From Calamus simplicifolius (Eukaryota; Streptophyta; Magnoliopsida; Arecales; Arecaceae), in contig UESW01004420.1 of the NCBI GenBank assembly GCA_900491605.1, forward strand, positions 421,786 through 485,785: DNA of 64,000 nt. Direction: 5' to 3'. Each line of letters starts with the position of its first letter. Position 1 is the stretch's first letter. The position numbers and the translations under genes were made by a program. The notes beneath the pieces were generated by a model. The model was not told where the DNA came from, made no database searches, and saw only the letters and a program-made list of their open reading frames with translations. Positions 23,185 to 35,858 of the stretch are shown in pieces.

Positions 23185-23965
23185 TCATGGGATGGGTGCA
23201 GTTGCCTGATGAATGCATCTGTGGAGGCCATCTCTAAAATTCTGCTTGTTTGATGGATGTGATCTTGCGCCTCTAGTGATGTTCATTAGAATTCTATCTA
23301 TCTAATATCCTACCTGTCTGATGGATGCGATCTTGTGCCTCTGGCAATGTCTATTAGAATCCTATCTATCTGATGAATACGATCTTGTATCTCTAGCGAC
23401 ATTCATTAAAATCTTGATGAATGCAATCTTGTGCCTTTTTTTTTTTTGGTACAGACGGCCGATCACACTAACCTCGTGCGAGTCAGTCCAGAAATGTCAG
23501 AGTACAAAATCTGCTTAAGGGCAGAGGGACAGGGGTCACCCTGCATCCATCTCCATGAGCCTCCGTGATGGGCCACAGCCGCCGCAACCCAATCAGCCGC
23601 AGAGTTAGCTTCTTGGTAGATGTGACGATGTGGACATTGTGGACACTTCGAAGAGCAGCTTGAATATCACTGAGAATAGGGTTGATGGGGCTATGGTCGC
23701 TGAATCCCGCGCGAAGCCACCGAATAACTGTAAGAGAATCCCCCTCAATGAACAGACAATGCGTATGAAGTTACGTAATAACATGGAAAATATCAGTTCA
23801 AACAGTCATGGAACTGAAAAGTCGAAAAAGCTAAAACCATCTGCCGCCATTAAAGCTCCATCAGTCAATCTCGTGCCTTTGACGTATCCACTAGAATTTT
23901 GTCTACCTGATAGATACGATATTATGCCTTTAACGACGTTCAGATCTCTACGCGAAAGAATCACG
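23185..23965. repeat. Diverged tandem repeat of about 52 bp, interrupted by a LINE
   Basis: Units have the form ATTAGAATCCTATCTATCTG then ATGAATACGATCTTGTATCTCT then AGCGACATTC. About four diverged copies lie between 23185 and 23435 and at least one continues at 23866-23950, after the LINE insertion. No coding meaning is apparent. Confidence 0.65.
23439..23865 (-). mobile_element. 5'-truncated L1-type LINE tail with RNase H remnant
   Basis: The plus strand shows a T-run (poly(A) tail of the minus-strand element) followed, read on the minus strand, by a decayed RNase H-like segment (EGDSLTVIRWL near 23740). A direct duplication flanks it: CAATCTTGTGCCTTT at 23424-23438 and CAATCTCGTGCCTTT at 23866-23880. 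It belongs to the same family as 24554-25190. Confidence 0.85.
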
Positions 23966-24553
23966 TGCAGGCCATGCTGCTGCACGTGTACAAAAACTTT
24001 TTCTACTTATTACAGCCAATTGGTCACCACCCTCCTGGCGAGGCAAGGAGGAGCCTTAGAAATCGACCATATTTTTGTTGTGGAGATACGGAATGCTAGT
24101 CTTCGGTTGAAAATTGACTTCAATATAATCATAATATCAAAGTTGGTTGGACTAGTACATGTTTTTTTGAACATCTTCAACATGAGTTGGTAAGAAGGGG
24201 TCAAAATTGATGGCCAAGAGATACCAAGTCCTAATTGAATTAGTTATAATAAAAATTTACTTTTTATACGGATATAACAAGTTTGCTACATCTAAGGATG
24301 GGTGGAGAGAAGATAAATTAGAAGTCTCAAGCTATTGATGCGTGCTTAATTGATTGTAGAGGGAAATAATATATAACAACGAAAATATGGGCCAATATAG
24401 ATTTGGCTTTGTAGCTATTTTGCATCTCTAGGTATTATTTTATTCTCAAGAAAGTGTCACTCATACTGATGTATGAATCATTTCTTTCTTAATCCAAATG
24501 CTAGTTCACAATGCCTAAATTTTAGAATTCACAATCTATTCTAATTTTGATTC

Positions 24554-25190
24554 TTTTTTTTTTTTTTTTTTTTTTGTACAGACGACGATCATATAAGTTT
24601 TGTGTAAGTCAACTCAGATACATCAGAATATAAAATTTACGACAAAATAGGAGGGCAGGGGTCACCTCTACTTCATATCCTATAACCCACGTACTGAGCC
24701 ACAGCAGCCACCACTCAGTCCGCCGCCGAATTGGCTTCACGAAAAACATGACGAATCTGGGCAGTGTCCACTTCCTAAAGCATAGACCATATATCCCTAA
24801 GGATCAGATTAGATGATGCTTCGGGAATACTCTCCTTCTACAACCACTGAATAACTGTCATGGAATCACCTTCAATCACTAGTCTCTGAGCTCGAAGAGT
24901 CTAAGAAGCATAAGAAATACCTGTCTAAGCAGCATAAAGCTCGGACATAGGGACAGAAGAATTCAGGGAGCCAAATCCTTCAGCCGCCAGCATATCACCC
25001 TGAGGCCCACGGATAATAAAGGCCGAACCTGTCAATCTACCACGAACACTCCTATCAAAGTTGATTTTGATAAACCCTAAAGGAGGGGGCTCCCAGAAAA
25101 TAAAAATCGTACGATAATTCACTGTTGAAACAGTAAGGAAGCCCCGGATGTCAAAGATGTCATAACCAATCCTTTGATAATGGTGATAGT
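24554..25190 (-). mobile_element. L1-type LINE 3' fragment with RNase H domain
   Basis: On the minus strand the end of a LINE ORF2 product is readable: WEPPPLGFIKINFDRSVRG, GSAFIIRGPQGDMLAAEGFG, SVPMSELYAAW, then EGDSMTVIQWL. This is the RVT_3 RNase H found at the C-terminus of plant L1 elements. It is followed by a short 3' UTR and a poly(A) tail (T-run at 24554-24575). Several stops interrupt it. The 5' end near 25190 is approximate, and no target duplication was found. Confidence 0.8.
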
Positions 25191-26040
25191 TGTTAAGAAT
25201 TTATGCTAGCATTTAAAAATATTTTTAGATAAATATGAATAGAATGCTAGCTGATAGGGTGGGTAAGGTTGGCAGACCGTGCACGCTGTCCGGAGGAATG
25301 TCGGGGAAATGAGTCTCGAGATATCTCGTGGCGTGTTTGAGGAGTCTTGCGAGGCTGCGGTTCTTCCAAGTTAACATACGGAGAGACCTCTCGGAAGAAG
25401 AAAGGGAAAAAGAAATCAGTGGAACATGGAACAAGATTCTCTTCCAATATTTTCTCTCTCTTGGCAGCAACTTCCAGCTACTTTACCAGCTCTAATTTTT
25501 GACACATTTGAAATCGTTCTATTTAAATGTCATAATTTGTAATTTAAGAGGGAAAAGAAAATTGCAAAAATATACTTTTGATTCCCAAACTTTCATTCAA
25601 AATTTATTTAGTCCTTCAACTTTTTGTTATTATAAAAAAATAAAATAATATTGCTTAGCTAAAACTTATTTTAAAAAATAAAAATTTTTAAGTAATTTTA
25701 ATATAGAATCAATTAAAATTAATAGAATAACTAATATATCCTATCGATTTACTTATTTGCGTCACAGTCACACGTGGGCTATATCCCATTAGTTTTAACC
25801 AATCTTACATGGGATGTTAGAAATGCAATATTTCAAGGTTAAATTTTAACAATTAGATGGATGTTTGAGGAGCAAATTAAATTTTGAGTGAAAGTTGGCA
25901 GACCAAAAGTATATTTTAGATTGTTAAAAAAAAAAGTTGGCAGACCAAAAGTACATTTTAGATTGCTAAATAAAGTTGGCAGACCAAAGGAACATATATA
26001 TTTAAATCTAGGAACTTGCAAATGAACTGCAACCATGTTA
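25191..26040. other. AT-rich intergenic DNA with a short tandem repeat
   Basis: No gene is supported. At about 25885-25992, three copies of AAAGTTGGCAGACCAAA each precede an A/T-rich stretch (unit about 45-50 bp). Open frames here are short and unlike known proteins. Confidence 0.4.
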
Positions 26041-27634
26041 GGAACTTTGTTTCTTTAATTTCTCAAAGACCTTTCCTTTTCCAATGGAAAAGTCCTCCTG
26101 AGTGCAAAAGAGCGCTACGCATTTGATGGGCCATATGCGCATGTAAAATATGAAAGAATAAAAATATTCTTAGCCATGTATGACCAAACGTGCGTGAGTA
26201 GCATGATGCTCACGACCTACATCCTTATAGTGCATGCAATCTGCACCATATCTGTATACAAAAACTTTTTTTTATCCATTAGGCTCAAGCTCGGTTCAAA
26301 GGCCTTCTTATGCCCATAACTGATCAGACCGCGGATCCAATGGAAACTTCCAAAGAGACTCTTTATCATCCATGAAAATGTCTTTGTGCACCCCCTTCCG
26401 ATGCACAAAGGCGCATACCGGGCGTACACTCGTGCAAGCATGCATGCTATGATCCATTGGGCCACGGTGTACCCCACATGTACGCTCGCATAGGTGCACA
26501 GCCAATGCATGCTGCTTTGTACATCGAAGGTGGTACACAAAGACTTTCCCTCTCATCCATTTGCCATCTAAGTTTATTTGAACACGCCCAGCAACAGCTG
26601 CCATCTCTGATTGATTCATTGACCAGCAACGTTCGGTAAGGTCTGGACCCAAATTTAAGGCCCAGAAAGGCCCAAATTAGTATATTTTTCTCCTCGTTTG
26701 TCTTTAATAAGTCCTCCACTAGCGGTCTCGATTAGCAATATCAAATAACATAAAATGGTAGGACAATCCAACCTTCTTGGAGTTACTGGTGAGCATAGCT
26801 CGGAACGGGTAAGATCCAAGCCAAAAGCCAGGATCAATCCAATTACAATTGATTCTAGAATTTTGGGCCTATAATGAACCAATCATATCATAAAATTAAT
26901 TTAGAATCAACCTAGTTAAATCAGTTTGATTCTTGATCAATTGTAAGGTAGAAGTTTTTTTTCTTCTTCTTTTTTTCTGTTTGACACATCTGATAAAAAA
27001 TGATATGTATACATAGTATTTGTTGACTAATCTGGTAGACTACTTATGATTTATATTTAATTATCCTAAATTTGATATTTGGGAGCACTTTAATTCATTT
27101 AAAATTTTACTAAAAAAATAAGGATAATCGATAACTAAGGAATTGATCTCTGAAATCAAGAACCGGCCACCTCTATTAAAGGCTGATTTGAGATAGCTAT
27201 GGGCCATAACTATTGGTCAACAGCTATCTCATATAATAGCTAGAAAAGCAATCATTTAATGTCATCTTAACAATCAATTCAAGTAATACTTAATACTTTG
27301 AACCGACCAATCTAATTAATCCTATCAGGTCTGATTGGTATCCATTATCAAGTATCCTAATCCATTGCTCACCCCCAACTTAGTCTATATCTTCGATGCT
27401 AAATTTGATGTAGCCAAATTTAAAATTTTTAGCAGATATAACAGACATTTTGATCATATTTTATTGGCTTCACCCAAGGTATAGGTTCAAATGCACAACT
27501 TCGATTAGGTCTATAAATGTCTACGTCACTCATGTTCACCGTTACGTAGAACATGAATCGATAACAGGCCAAACATAGCATGTTGTGCATGAACGTTCGT
27601 GTAAGCAAGAGAAAAATTTTAAAACATTGCGACT

Positions 27635-27675
<41 letters not shown>

Positions 27676-28003
27676 AGCATCGATCTTTGAAATCTTATTA
27701 GCTTCTCTTTGAACGTCCTAATGGACTTCCAGGGGCAAAGAAATTCACGGGACCCATCAGTACTTGGACTTTAATGAGGCCTTTTTAACCTTGTGAACAC
27801 TGTCGTTGGTGAATGCATAGCAACAAAAGGAGCAATGGAAAATTAGATGGATACTTTTTACCTGATATGAGAATGGTCTCTCATGCATTTTAAAGGATCT
27901 TCTAATAAAGTGCTCTTTTTCTCAAGAAAAAAATGTTAGATAATTCGATGACAATTGTGCAAATATATCTCAATTTTTGAAATTTGGAAATTTATTTTGA
28001 AGG

Positions 28004-28059
<56 letters not shown>

Positions 28060-31000
28060 GTTTCTACCCTATCACAATCCATGTCTAAGAGGTGTCATGA
28101 GGTCAACAATGATGGTGCACACTATAATATTCTTTCAAGTTTCAACATCTTTGAATGGCATTTTAGCAAATTTAAAATGCTATCTTCATTTGAAATTGAT
28201 ACATGTGGTCATCATAAGCTAGATATCTATTAGCAATTTTTATTTACACAACAAAAATTGTAGCAACCTTTAAACCTAGCCATATTTTTTATCATTTTGG
28301 AGTTATATTTTACAAAAATCTAATTTTATTTTTCAATCACCAATTATATTTTTACAAGTATTTTTTATTTTTAAAAAAATTAAAATAAAAAATTGAGTTG
28401 CTCTTAAAAGTCAGACAAGGTGAGAAATGCCATCCCAAGGGTGAGAAAGGTAATAGGCCAGGAATACTTTTTAGACCCTTATAAAATTTGTCACGCTACT
28501 TTACGTTTGCCAATCTATAAATCTTTTGAAAGCAAGGTGTATTCTATTAGGTAATGTGGCAAAGCTGTTGCTTTGGTGAACAACTTGGTCGTCCCAACAG
28601 TGTTCGATCTACTCGGTAAAGATCCAAAGTTCAAGTTATAAGTTCAGCATAAAGTATTAACCATGATGTCAATAAATTCATTCCCAAGAGAGAATGGGGG
28701 TAGGCCTAGCATAAAATATTTACAACTTGTCATTCTCTTCCACCGGCCTTGCACCAAAGCTCACATCACTGGACGGCCATGAGCCAAAAATTTTCATTGA
28801 GATGGATTAATAATTATAAATAATTATTCGTTCAGGTCAATCAACTGTATCTATACAGTTCAAAGTTGTTGTCAAGGCAGAAAGAAAATGTTCATTAATC
28901 GATGCATTAATCATTCATTAATCTCATTCAACATCATCAACAACTGAGGAGAAACTGAGGCATACATGAGAGTAAACAACATAGAAAAAAAGAAGGCATT
29001 GTCTCATTCAAACTTTCCAAGATATCCTTTCTAAACTATTGATTCATATTCAAATCGAATCATAAACGCATAGAATTCGTTTGTAGTGTTTCTTATTAAT
29101 TACCTTCTGGTATTATTTATCTTAATCCAAATCCTCACTCAAAAGGATTAATCAAAAAATATTTTTTTAGACTCTTTAATTTGATAGAACATTCAAAATT
29201 TTACAGTATATAATCGACATGAAAATAGGTATTCATGAGTATTATTGTCATAGTTTTCATATGAGTATCAGTACCTTTTGTCATTTAATTCAAGATCAAA
29301 GACTTTTTTTCATTAGATGTGCCCCACTTCCCACCACCCTAGGGGTTTAAAAGAGCAAGTATGTTTCACATCAATTCTGTCTCCTTGAAGAAATTCATCA
29401 CATTCACCTCTTAAATTATTCTCAGCTGGCTGGAGATCGTCGGCCTTCTGAACCTTAGATATCAATCATTTGAATGCAGTATCCTCACTCTTTTGTTTAA
29501 AATAGCCAATGGGTCATAAACTTCTTATTGGTAGGGTCCCGTTTGTTTTCTATATTTCCCTTATGGCATGGCAAGAAGGATTTGCTCAATCTTTAGAGTG
29601 ATCTATTTCAACTTATTTTACTGAAACAATACCTTCTAAGCAACAATGCGTGCATCACAGGAGGATAAAGATTGATATATATATATATATATTGAAATCA
29701 AGTAAAGAGAGTTCCTTGATCTAGCTGTAGTTTACTTTTATTTGAAAAAGGTTTTAAGTCAAAAGTACATATATAGTTTTTCTACTTCAAATTTTAGGGA
29801 TCATCTAGATAGCATCATGGACTATGTCAACTTAAAGGTGTGGGAAAAGAATGCCTTCGCCTAACTTTTGTAAAATCTGGCCACCTACTTCTCCATAGCT
29901 CTTGCATACAAATGAATCAAGCATCATGTTGCACAAATTTGACTTTATGCGGTTGAGTATCAACCTTTTTGTTTAACTTTCTATCGAGTTAGGCAAACAA
30001 GATTTGAGTCAGATCCAATTCTTATTACATACGTTTGTGAATCTTAAACCTTAATTAATGCAGGCAAAGTCATTGCAAAACTTATGAATTAATAATAGTA
30101 AAATACCTTAGCCATACTTTGATTGATTAAAGAACTTTACTGTAATTATTGTAATGTTATCATATCATATTTGCTCCATTAGTCCAAACTTATCATAAAA
30201 TATATCTTTTTTCTTTTATTTTGTGCGAAGAGAATGAATTAAAATTGAATGAACTGATGATTTATTTCATGGTTTAGCAAGTTATTAAACAAAATCTTAA
30301 GTAAACGTTGCAGATTGTTTTATTGTTGCATATTATTGTCTTATTTTTTTAAAAAAATAAATATTATTTTCTTTAGTGTATCTCAAGTGTTTGCCTTGAG
30401 TGAAACAAAGAGAGGAAGATTATTATGGTTCAGATGTAAGGAGTAGGAAATATAAACTAGTGCTCCTTTATATTGTAGTGAAGGCTAGTAAAATAAATGA
30501 TTCAAAGAGTAGAACGGAGGAAAAGGTTCATGGCTGCTACTCTTTTTTCCATCCCTATTATGGCCATGAGAGGCATCCATGGAGAAATTAAATCCCTAGC
30601 TGATACTAAAAGAACAGAATATGATTAAAAAATATTAATCTTAGAACCCTGTTCCAAGGCACACAAATTACAAGACCATTTGGATTCATTCACTTATTTT
30701 ATTGGATAAAATTGGAAAAAGGTTATCCATGCCCTAGACTCATTCAAGCAAAAGCTCAAACATTCATGCCCTAAATTCATTTATTTTGATGGCAATGTCA
30801 CGAGGAGCACCAGCATTCGTGCCATCCACACACCCCCCACTCCACCCATGCCCATGGAGTCCATGAAAGAAGTCTTGTGGGAAAGAGAAAGGGCCCTTAC
30901 AAAGTCCAAAGTCATGCAAGCATTCAAGAACTCTGCTCATGAGCCAGTGTGGCCGTGTGATGTATGTGTGCATCGCATTGGGAAAGCCCCCTTCATGTAT

Positions 31001-34000
31001 ATAATTATTCATTAAAGTATGTGATGGAAGAGACTCACATAGCACGAGACTCTTCTACATCAAGGAATCATCCCTCTCACAAGAGACCTGAGTACCTTGC
31101 GAAAACAAAGCCATGGATCAGAGTGACACCACTTGGAATATTAAACAAATGCTAGGGTTTAGGAAGGTGGGAGGGGAGGATCAAAGGCACGCCTCCCACA
31201 CCCTTTGCCTTCAGCCTATTGGGGCAGGTTGGCACGTGCAAGGATCACCTGCAGGGGCCTCGGCATGCAGGCATCCTCACGTGTGAAATCATGGCCAAGA
31301 ATATGGGAGTCCGAGCGAGCAAGCCAAGCGATGATTGATGAAATAGGGTTTGCCCTAATCTTCGATCATCGATCATGCTGCTTTAATTTGTTGCTCGAAT
31401 GCAATAATTGCAATCTGAAAGGGATCAACGCTTGTTCGAAGAACTTAAATTTATTTCAAAGAATTATAATTTATGTATTTGTTGAAGCTGGAGGATATTG
31501 TTGAGGGTGAGTGCTGAAGCAAGCATTCCTAGTGACATGTAGGATAAATTAAGAACAAGCATATTAAAAAATCCGATCATTTCTATGTCTAGTTGTGCAT
31601 CCAAAACTATGTGTTTATTGTTACTAATCTCGATGCTGACATGAAAACTAAATTATTGTCATTATCATAGCAACTTTTTATATGTGATGGTAAACAAAAG
31701 CTGAGTCAAATTGAAGACCCTAAAAATATTAATACTTGTATAGTGTTTGATTCACTTGGTATCATTGTACAAGAAAATTTGCACTCTTATCTCAAAGTGA
31801 ACACAGTAGATGCGTTTGGCACATCGAATTAAGAGGAGGATAAGATTTTTCTAATCTTTTCTCATGTTTATTTTTTTAAAAGAAAATAATAAAATTTTAT
31901 CCAATGAAATACCTAATTTTGTTGGAAGGATATATATATATATTTAACCTCTATACTCAACAATGATACTTTACTATTTATTATTCTATCTTACATCAAA
32001 CATAAAATAAAATAATTTTTATTATATTATATTTTATTATAGTTAGTAGTTTAGCATCTAAAATGCCTTAGAGGGAAAATGTTTGCCTTAAGAGAAGTGG
32101 GAGCCAAAAGGATAAAATTGAAATTTAAGTAAAACTTAGGAGGGGTATTCGCTAGCATCCGAGGTGTTGATGGTGGTGAAAAAGTGAGGGGGGGATTTAT
32201 TCTTTCATTTAGGTATAGACGTCTCTTTCTTCGTTCAAATGGCGTATCTGAGAGTATTTTCATGTATCTTAATGGGTTTATTATTATTTTTTTTCCTACA
32301 ATTGTTGTGCAGCAGCGTAGATACCCTCCAAGTGGGCTTTATATAGGTCTTTGTCTTGGCTTGGTTTGGCTTGATGATTGACATCCGAGCATGCATGGCA
32401 TCATTAATTAAAATAAAGTTAGGGTGATTTTGTTTTATTTTATTTCGTGTTTTCTTGTCACGTTGCGGCGTTGGGGAGGACTCCGACTGAGGAGGAGGCT
32501 TTCATGAGCGCCCGTGCGGTGGCGGGCTTGGAAATAAAAACAGGGGGCGCGGGAGTGAACGTGGGGCCGACACGTGTACACGCTGACAGGTTCGTTAAGG
32601 ACCAGCACCCAGCCGGTCCGGCGGATGCGCGCTCGTGCGGTTCGGTCCCATGCAACCTTTATTTTTTATTTTTTTTTTATTTTTTCCCGTGATGACCGAA
32701 ATCTCCCTGAGGGCTTGAAATTCTACACCTAAAAGAAAAAGAGCGATTTGCATGCTGATGTCTGGTTAAAAAATAAATAAATAAAAAATGGTTACATCAG
32801 TCCAGTGCAAACCAGTCTGAATAGATAAAAAAATAGAAGTTGTTTAAGTACAGTAAAATAAGAATCATCCTATTTACAAATCAAAAATTTAAAAAATAAA
32901 TCGTTACATTCATAATCTAGTCGGTCGTTAAATTGATCTTACGATAAACATAAAGAATTTAGATTGAAGACCTTTCACAGAATAGATCAAACATTCAAAA
33001 GCATAGGGTTACTCAGAAAAATGATCATATGGAAGCTAGCATAAAACTGTAAGAGAGTCTTTCTCTATAAAAAAACTTTAGACATAAAAATTCATGTAGC
33101 ATAGGAAATACCAGCCCATGCGTACAGCTTCACCATAGAAATAAAGAAATTAAGAAGATCAAATTCTCCATGCTAGTGTTTGTTTGATTGTGTAGTGTGA
33201 CATGATCTGAAGCAAATTAGTCTTCATCTCTTGGCAAAAATTAAAAGATAATAAAAATACTTCACCTCTATGTTTATGTTTTTATTTCTCTCTTTCTTTC
33301 TCTCTCTTTTTTTTTTAACCTATTATTGATCCTAAAAAATATATATAGGGTGAATCCACTCTATTGATGCCGCCGATGATGTTAGAATAGTTCTACAAAA
33401 AGCTTCTTACATGATAATTTTTTTCTTTTAAAAAAATTAAGAAGAAAGGGTAATTGAGACTCATTGCCTTTATTTCTCTTTCATAGATGGGCAACATCCA
33501 CCAAGCTATATTCAAAAAAAATAATATAATAGCACGGTAACAAAATCCTAAATAGAAATACATGTCCAACTATTTTCAGTGAAGGCTTCATGAATACACA
33601 CTAAATTAAAATTAATGTTACTTGATTTTCACGAAAAGTGTTTGTTAAGTCTTGCATATATCCCTTAAATTTTTTTGATTAATTTGTCGTGTTTTGCATG
33701 AACGACAATAAAATTTTTTTGGGATAGTTTAATTACTATTTATTACTCTTCATAGTTGTTGGCCTAAGTTATCATTAGAGTCATTTAATTCTAGTTAACC
33801 AGTCAATTGCAAGAATATTGGAGCAAATAATTAAAATATTAGACATGTAATTAATATTGACATTTTTGAGAGATATGATGCATATAAGGTCTTGTTGGTT
33901 TTCAGAAGAATCTTTAAAAAGTAATCTGGGCACACTTTTTTTTTAAAAAAAATACGAACATGATGCTTTTATTGTTTGTTCCTTGTTTCCCTTATCTAGA

Positions 34001-34409
34001 TGAATTATGATAAACTTTTCTTGAGATGCCTCTAAACTATTTTTTGTAAAGTAACCCTAAATTATCTTAGATATTGAATATATTAACTACTGAGTTGTAA
34101 ATATCATTTTAAAGCAATTATAAAAAAAGGATTATTTGGTCTGAATTTTTTTTAATGTTAAAGTAAGTAAGATTATTGATATCCAAGATTCACTTTATAC
34201 TCTAATGGTTGAAGTAGATGAGGAGACACTAAAAAAAAATACTAATCAAAGAAGGAACCTACCAAAATATTGAGTTACTCTTTGAAAGACCTTCTAAAAC
34301 TTAAATTTATATGGGATTTATAGAAAATTAAAAAGATGGAGTAATTAAGCAAAAGCTATATTCCTAGTAATATATTGGTAATGAAAAAGTTTAGTTCCCT
34401 TGCAGCATG
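26041..34409. other. Long AT-rich gene-poor interval
   Basis: I see no convincing gene. Simple repeats include (GA)n at 27641-27671, (ATT)n at about 28009-28059 (which creates a meaningless poly-Tyr frame), (TA)n at about 29678-29691 and a CT/T tract near 33290-33320. Two GC-richer islands stand out: 26380-26640 and 32460-32660. The second contains a G-box-like palindrome ACACGTGT at about 32572-32579. Fragmentary old transposons are likely but not identifiable by eye. Confidence 0.4.
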
Positions 34410-34414
34410 TATGG
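34410..34414. repeat. Target-site duplication (left), element 2
   Basis: TATGG immediately left of the TG of the left LTR matches TATGG at 45353-45357 right of the other LTR. Five bases is the usual Ty3/gypsy duplication. Confidence 0.85.
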
Positions 34415-35302
34415 TGTTGACGCCGAGTCACCTTCCTTGAACACCAAGGAAACGGAGGTCCTCCTCGTCGGACTCCTGCAAGAAAAGTCCCCGGAGACTG
34501 GATGCTCCAGTGGGGACCCTCCGACGCTCAAGTCAGTCATTCATGAACAGACAAGAGTTAGCTAGCAGAAGAAAGCTTAGAGAATTAGGGTTCAAGATCC
34601 TTTCCTCATTGTAAATGTGAGCTTTTATACCTGTTCAAAGATCTCCTCCTTTCCCTGCTTCCAGAAGGTTACCGATTTCAAGATATCCCCGTCTGATAAC
34701 GGACAAAAAGGAGGGGCCGACAGTGACGGGTCATATCGTTATCGTGCGTCAGAGGTGTTCTGCTTGATTTGCCACCCGCCAATACGGTCTTACAAGTGTC
34801 GGGCGGCCGCGACTGCATCAGGTACGCGCCGTTAAGAGGTATGGCCGCATGCAACTGCAGGCGAGTGGTGAGTCGTACGCCGTAACGAAATATGGCCATA
34901 CATAATCGCAGGCGAGTAGTGGGTTGCACGTCGTAATAGGGTATGACCACGTACTGCGTGATGGACCATACGCCTTAATGAGGCATGGCGATGCATCGTA
35001 GCAGGCGAGTAGTGGGCCGCGTGGGCATGCCAGGTGGCCCGTTGCTATAAGCTACTAGGTCCCAAGGGCCAGACCATGACGGATGCCCTGGAGGCCGAAG
35101 CGGGCCTCGGAGGTTGAAGGCTCCGAAGCGGGTCTCAGAGGTTGGCCTCGGAGGTGGGCCTCGGAGGTTGGCCTCGGAGGTTAGCCTCGGAGATGGGCCT
35201 CGAAGGTTGGCCTCGGAGGTTAAATGATGCCCCCAAGGCCGAAGCGGGACGTCGTTAGTCTCCTTTACCGTTAACCCTGATGGTGCTGGATCAGCCATAT
35301 CA
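34415..35302 (-). repeat. Element 2 3' LTR (left copy)
   Basis: 888 bp, TG...CA. Shared with 44521-45352: GAACAGACAAGAGTTAGCTA, ACCGATTTCAAGATATCCCC and the end GCTGGATCAGCCATAT. A TATAAAA on the minus strand is at 34623-34629. It contains six consecutive 13-bp units (GGCCTCGGAGGTT) at about 35144-35221. Confidence 0.95.
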
Positions 35303-35320
35303 GATGCCCCCCTTGCCCCT
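35303..35320 (-). promoter_or_regulatory. Polypurine tract, element 2
   Basis: On the minus strand AGGGGCAAGGGGGGCATC lies directly upstream of the 3' LTR, where plus-strand DNA synthesis is primed. Confidence 0.65.
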
Positions 35321-35858
35321 GAGACGGAGCGGGTCCACCTTGGCGAAGCGAAAGGAGTGTCATCTCCCTAGTGGCTGAACCCCGTCCGCTGCCAACTACT
35401 CCTGGACACGTGTCTCTGGATGCTGCGATAACTTAGCACGGGCGACTTGGGGGATATGAAGGGGCAGTCGCTACTGCCCGTCCGATCTGCCGCGATCACC
35501 CTCGAGGCGGGGTTATCCTTTTGAAACTTATGAAATGCAGCCGCCATCATTGCCATCATGTCGCTGACATCAGCGGTGTCCCATCATTGATCGGAGGCGG
35601 TTTGTTCCACGCGTTGGACGCCTGCCGAGGCAGCCCAACCTATAATGGGAGTCCGCGTGGCTGGCAAATCGAGGCGAGACGATTTGAAACTTGACAAAAC
35701 CCGGGCGAAGGCTGAATACTCATCATTTTACTTTAGTTATATTCTTCCTCTGGTCCTCTACTCCCTCTGCAACCTGAGAATCGCCCCCCACCATTTCTTT
35801 CTCTAGGTTAGCCTTCTGTCCTTCCCCATACTTCCTTCTTCTTCCCCAAACTTTTGTC

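Noticed and set aside
23630..24193. 187-codon plus-strand frame
   Set aside because: It runs across the antisense of a LINE fragment, its target duplication and unrelated flank, so it is chimeric by chance.
25225..25470. 81-codon minus-strand frame after the LINE fragment
   Set aside because: No similarity recognised and a second overlapping frame is equally open.
26217..26719. Overlapping minus-strand frames up to 114 codons
   Set aside because: Three frames are open over the same stretch, with no recognisable motifs or splice signals.
27955..28233. 92-codon frame with a long tyrosine run
   Set aside because: Created by an (ATT)n microsatellite.
31205..31504. 99-codon plus-strand frame
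   Set aside because: No recognisable domain and no splice or promoter context.
34675..35300. Open frames in the LTR of element 2 (for example 107 codons at 34975-35298)
   Set aside because: Produced by the 13-bp minisatellite and GC-rich U3 sequence; not conserved as an open frame between the two LTRs.
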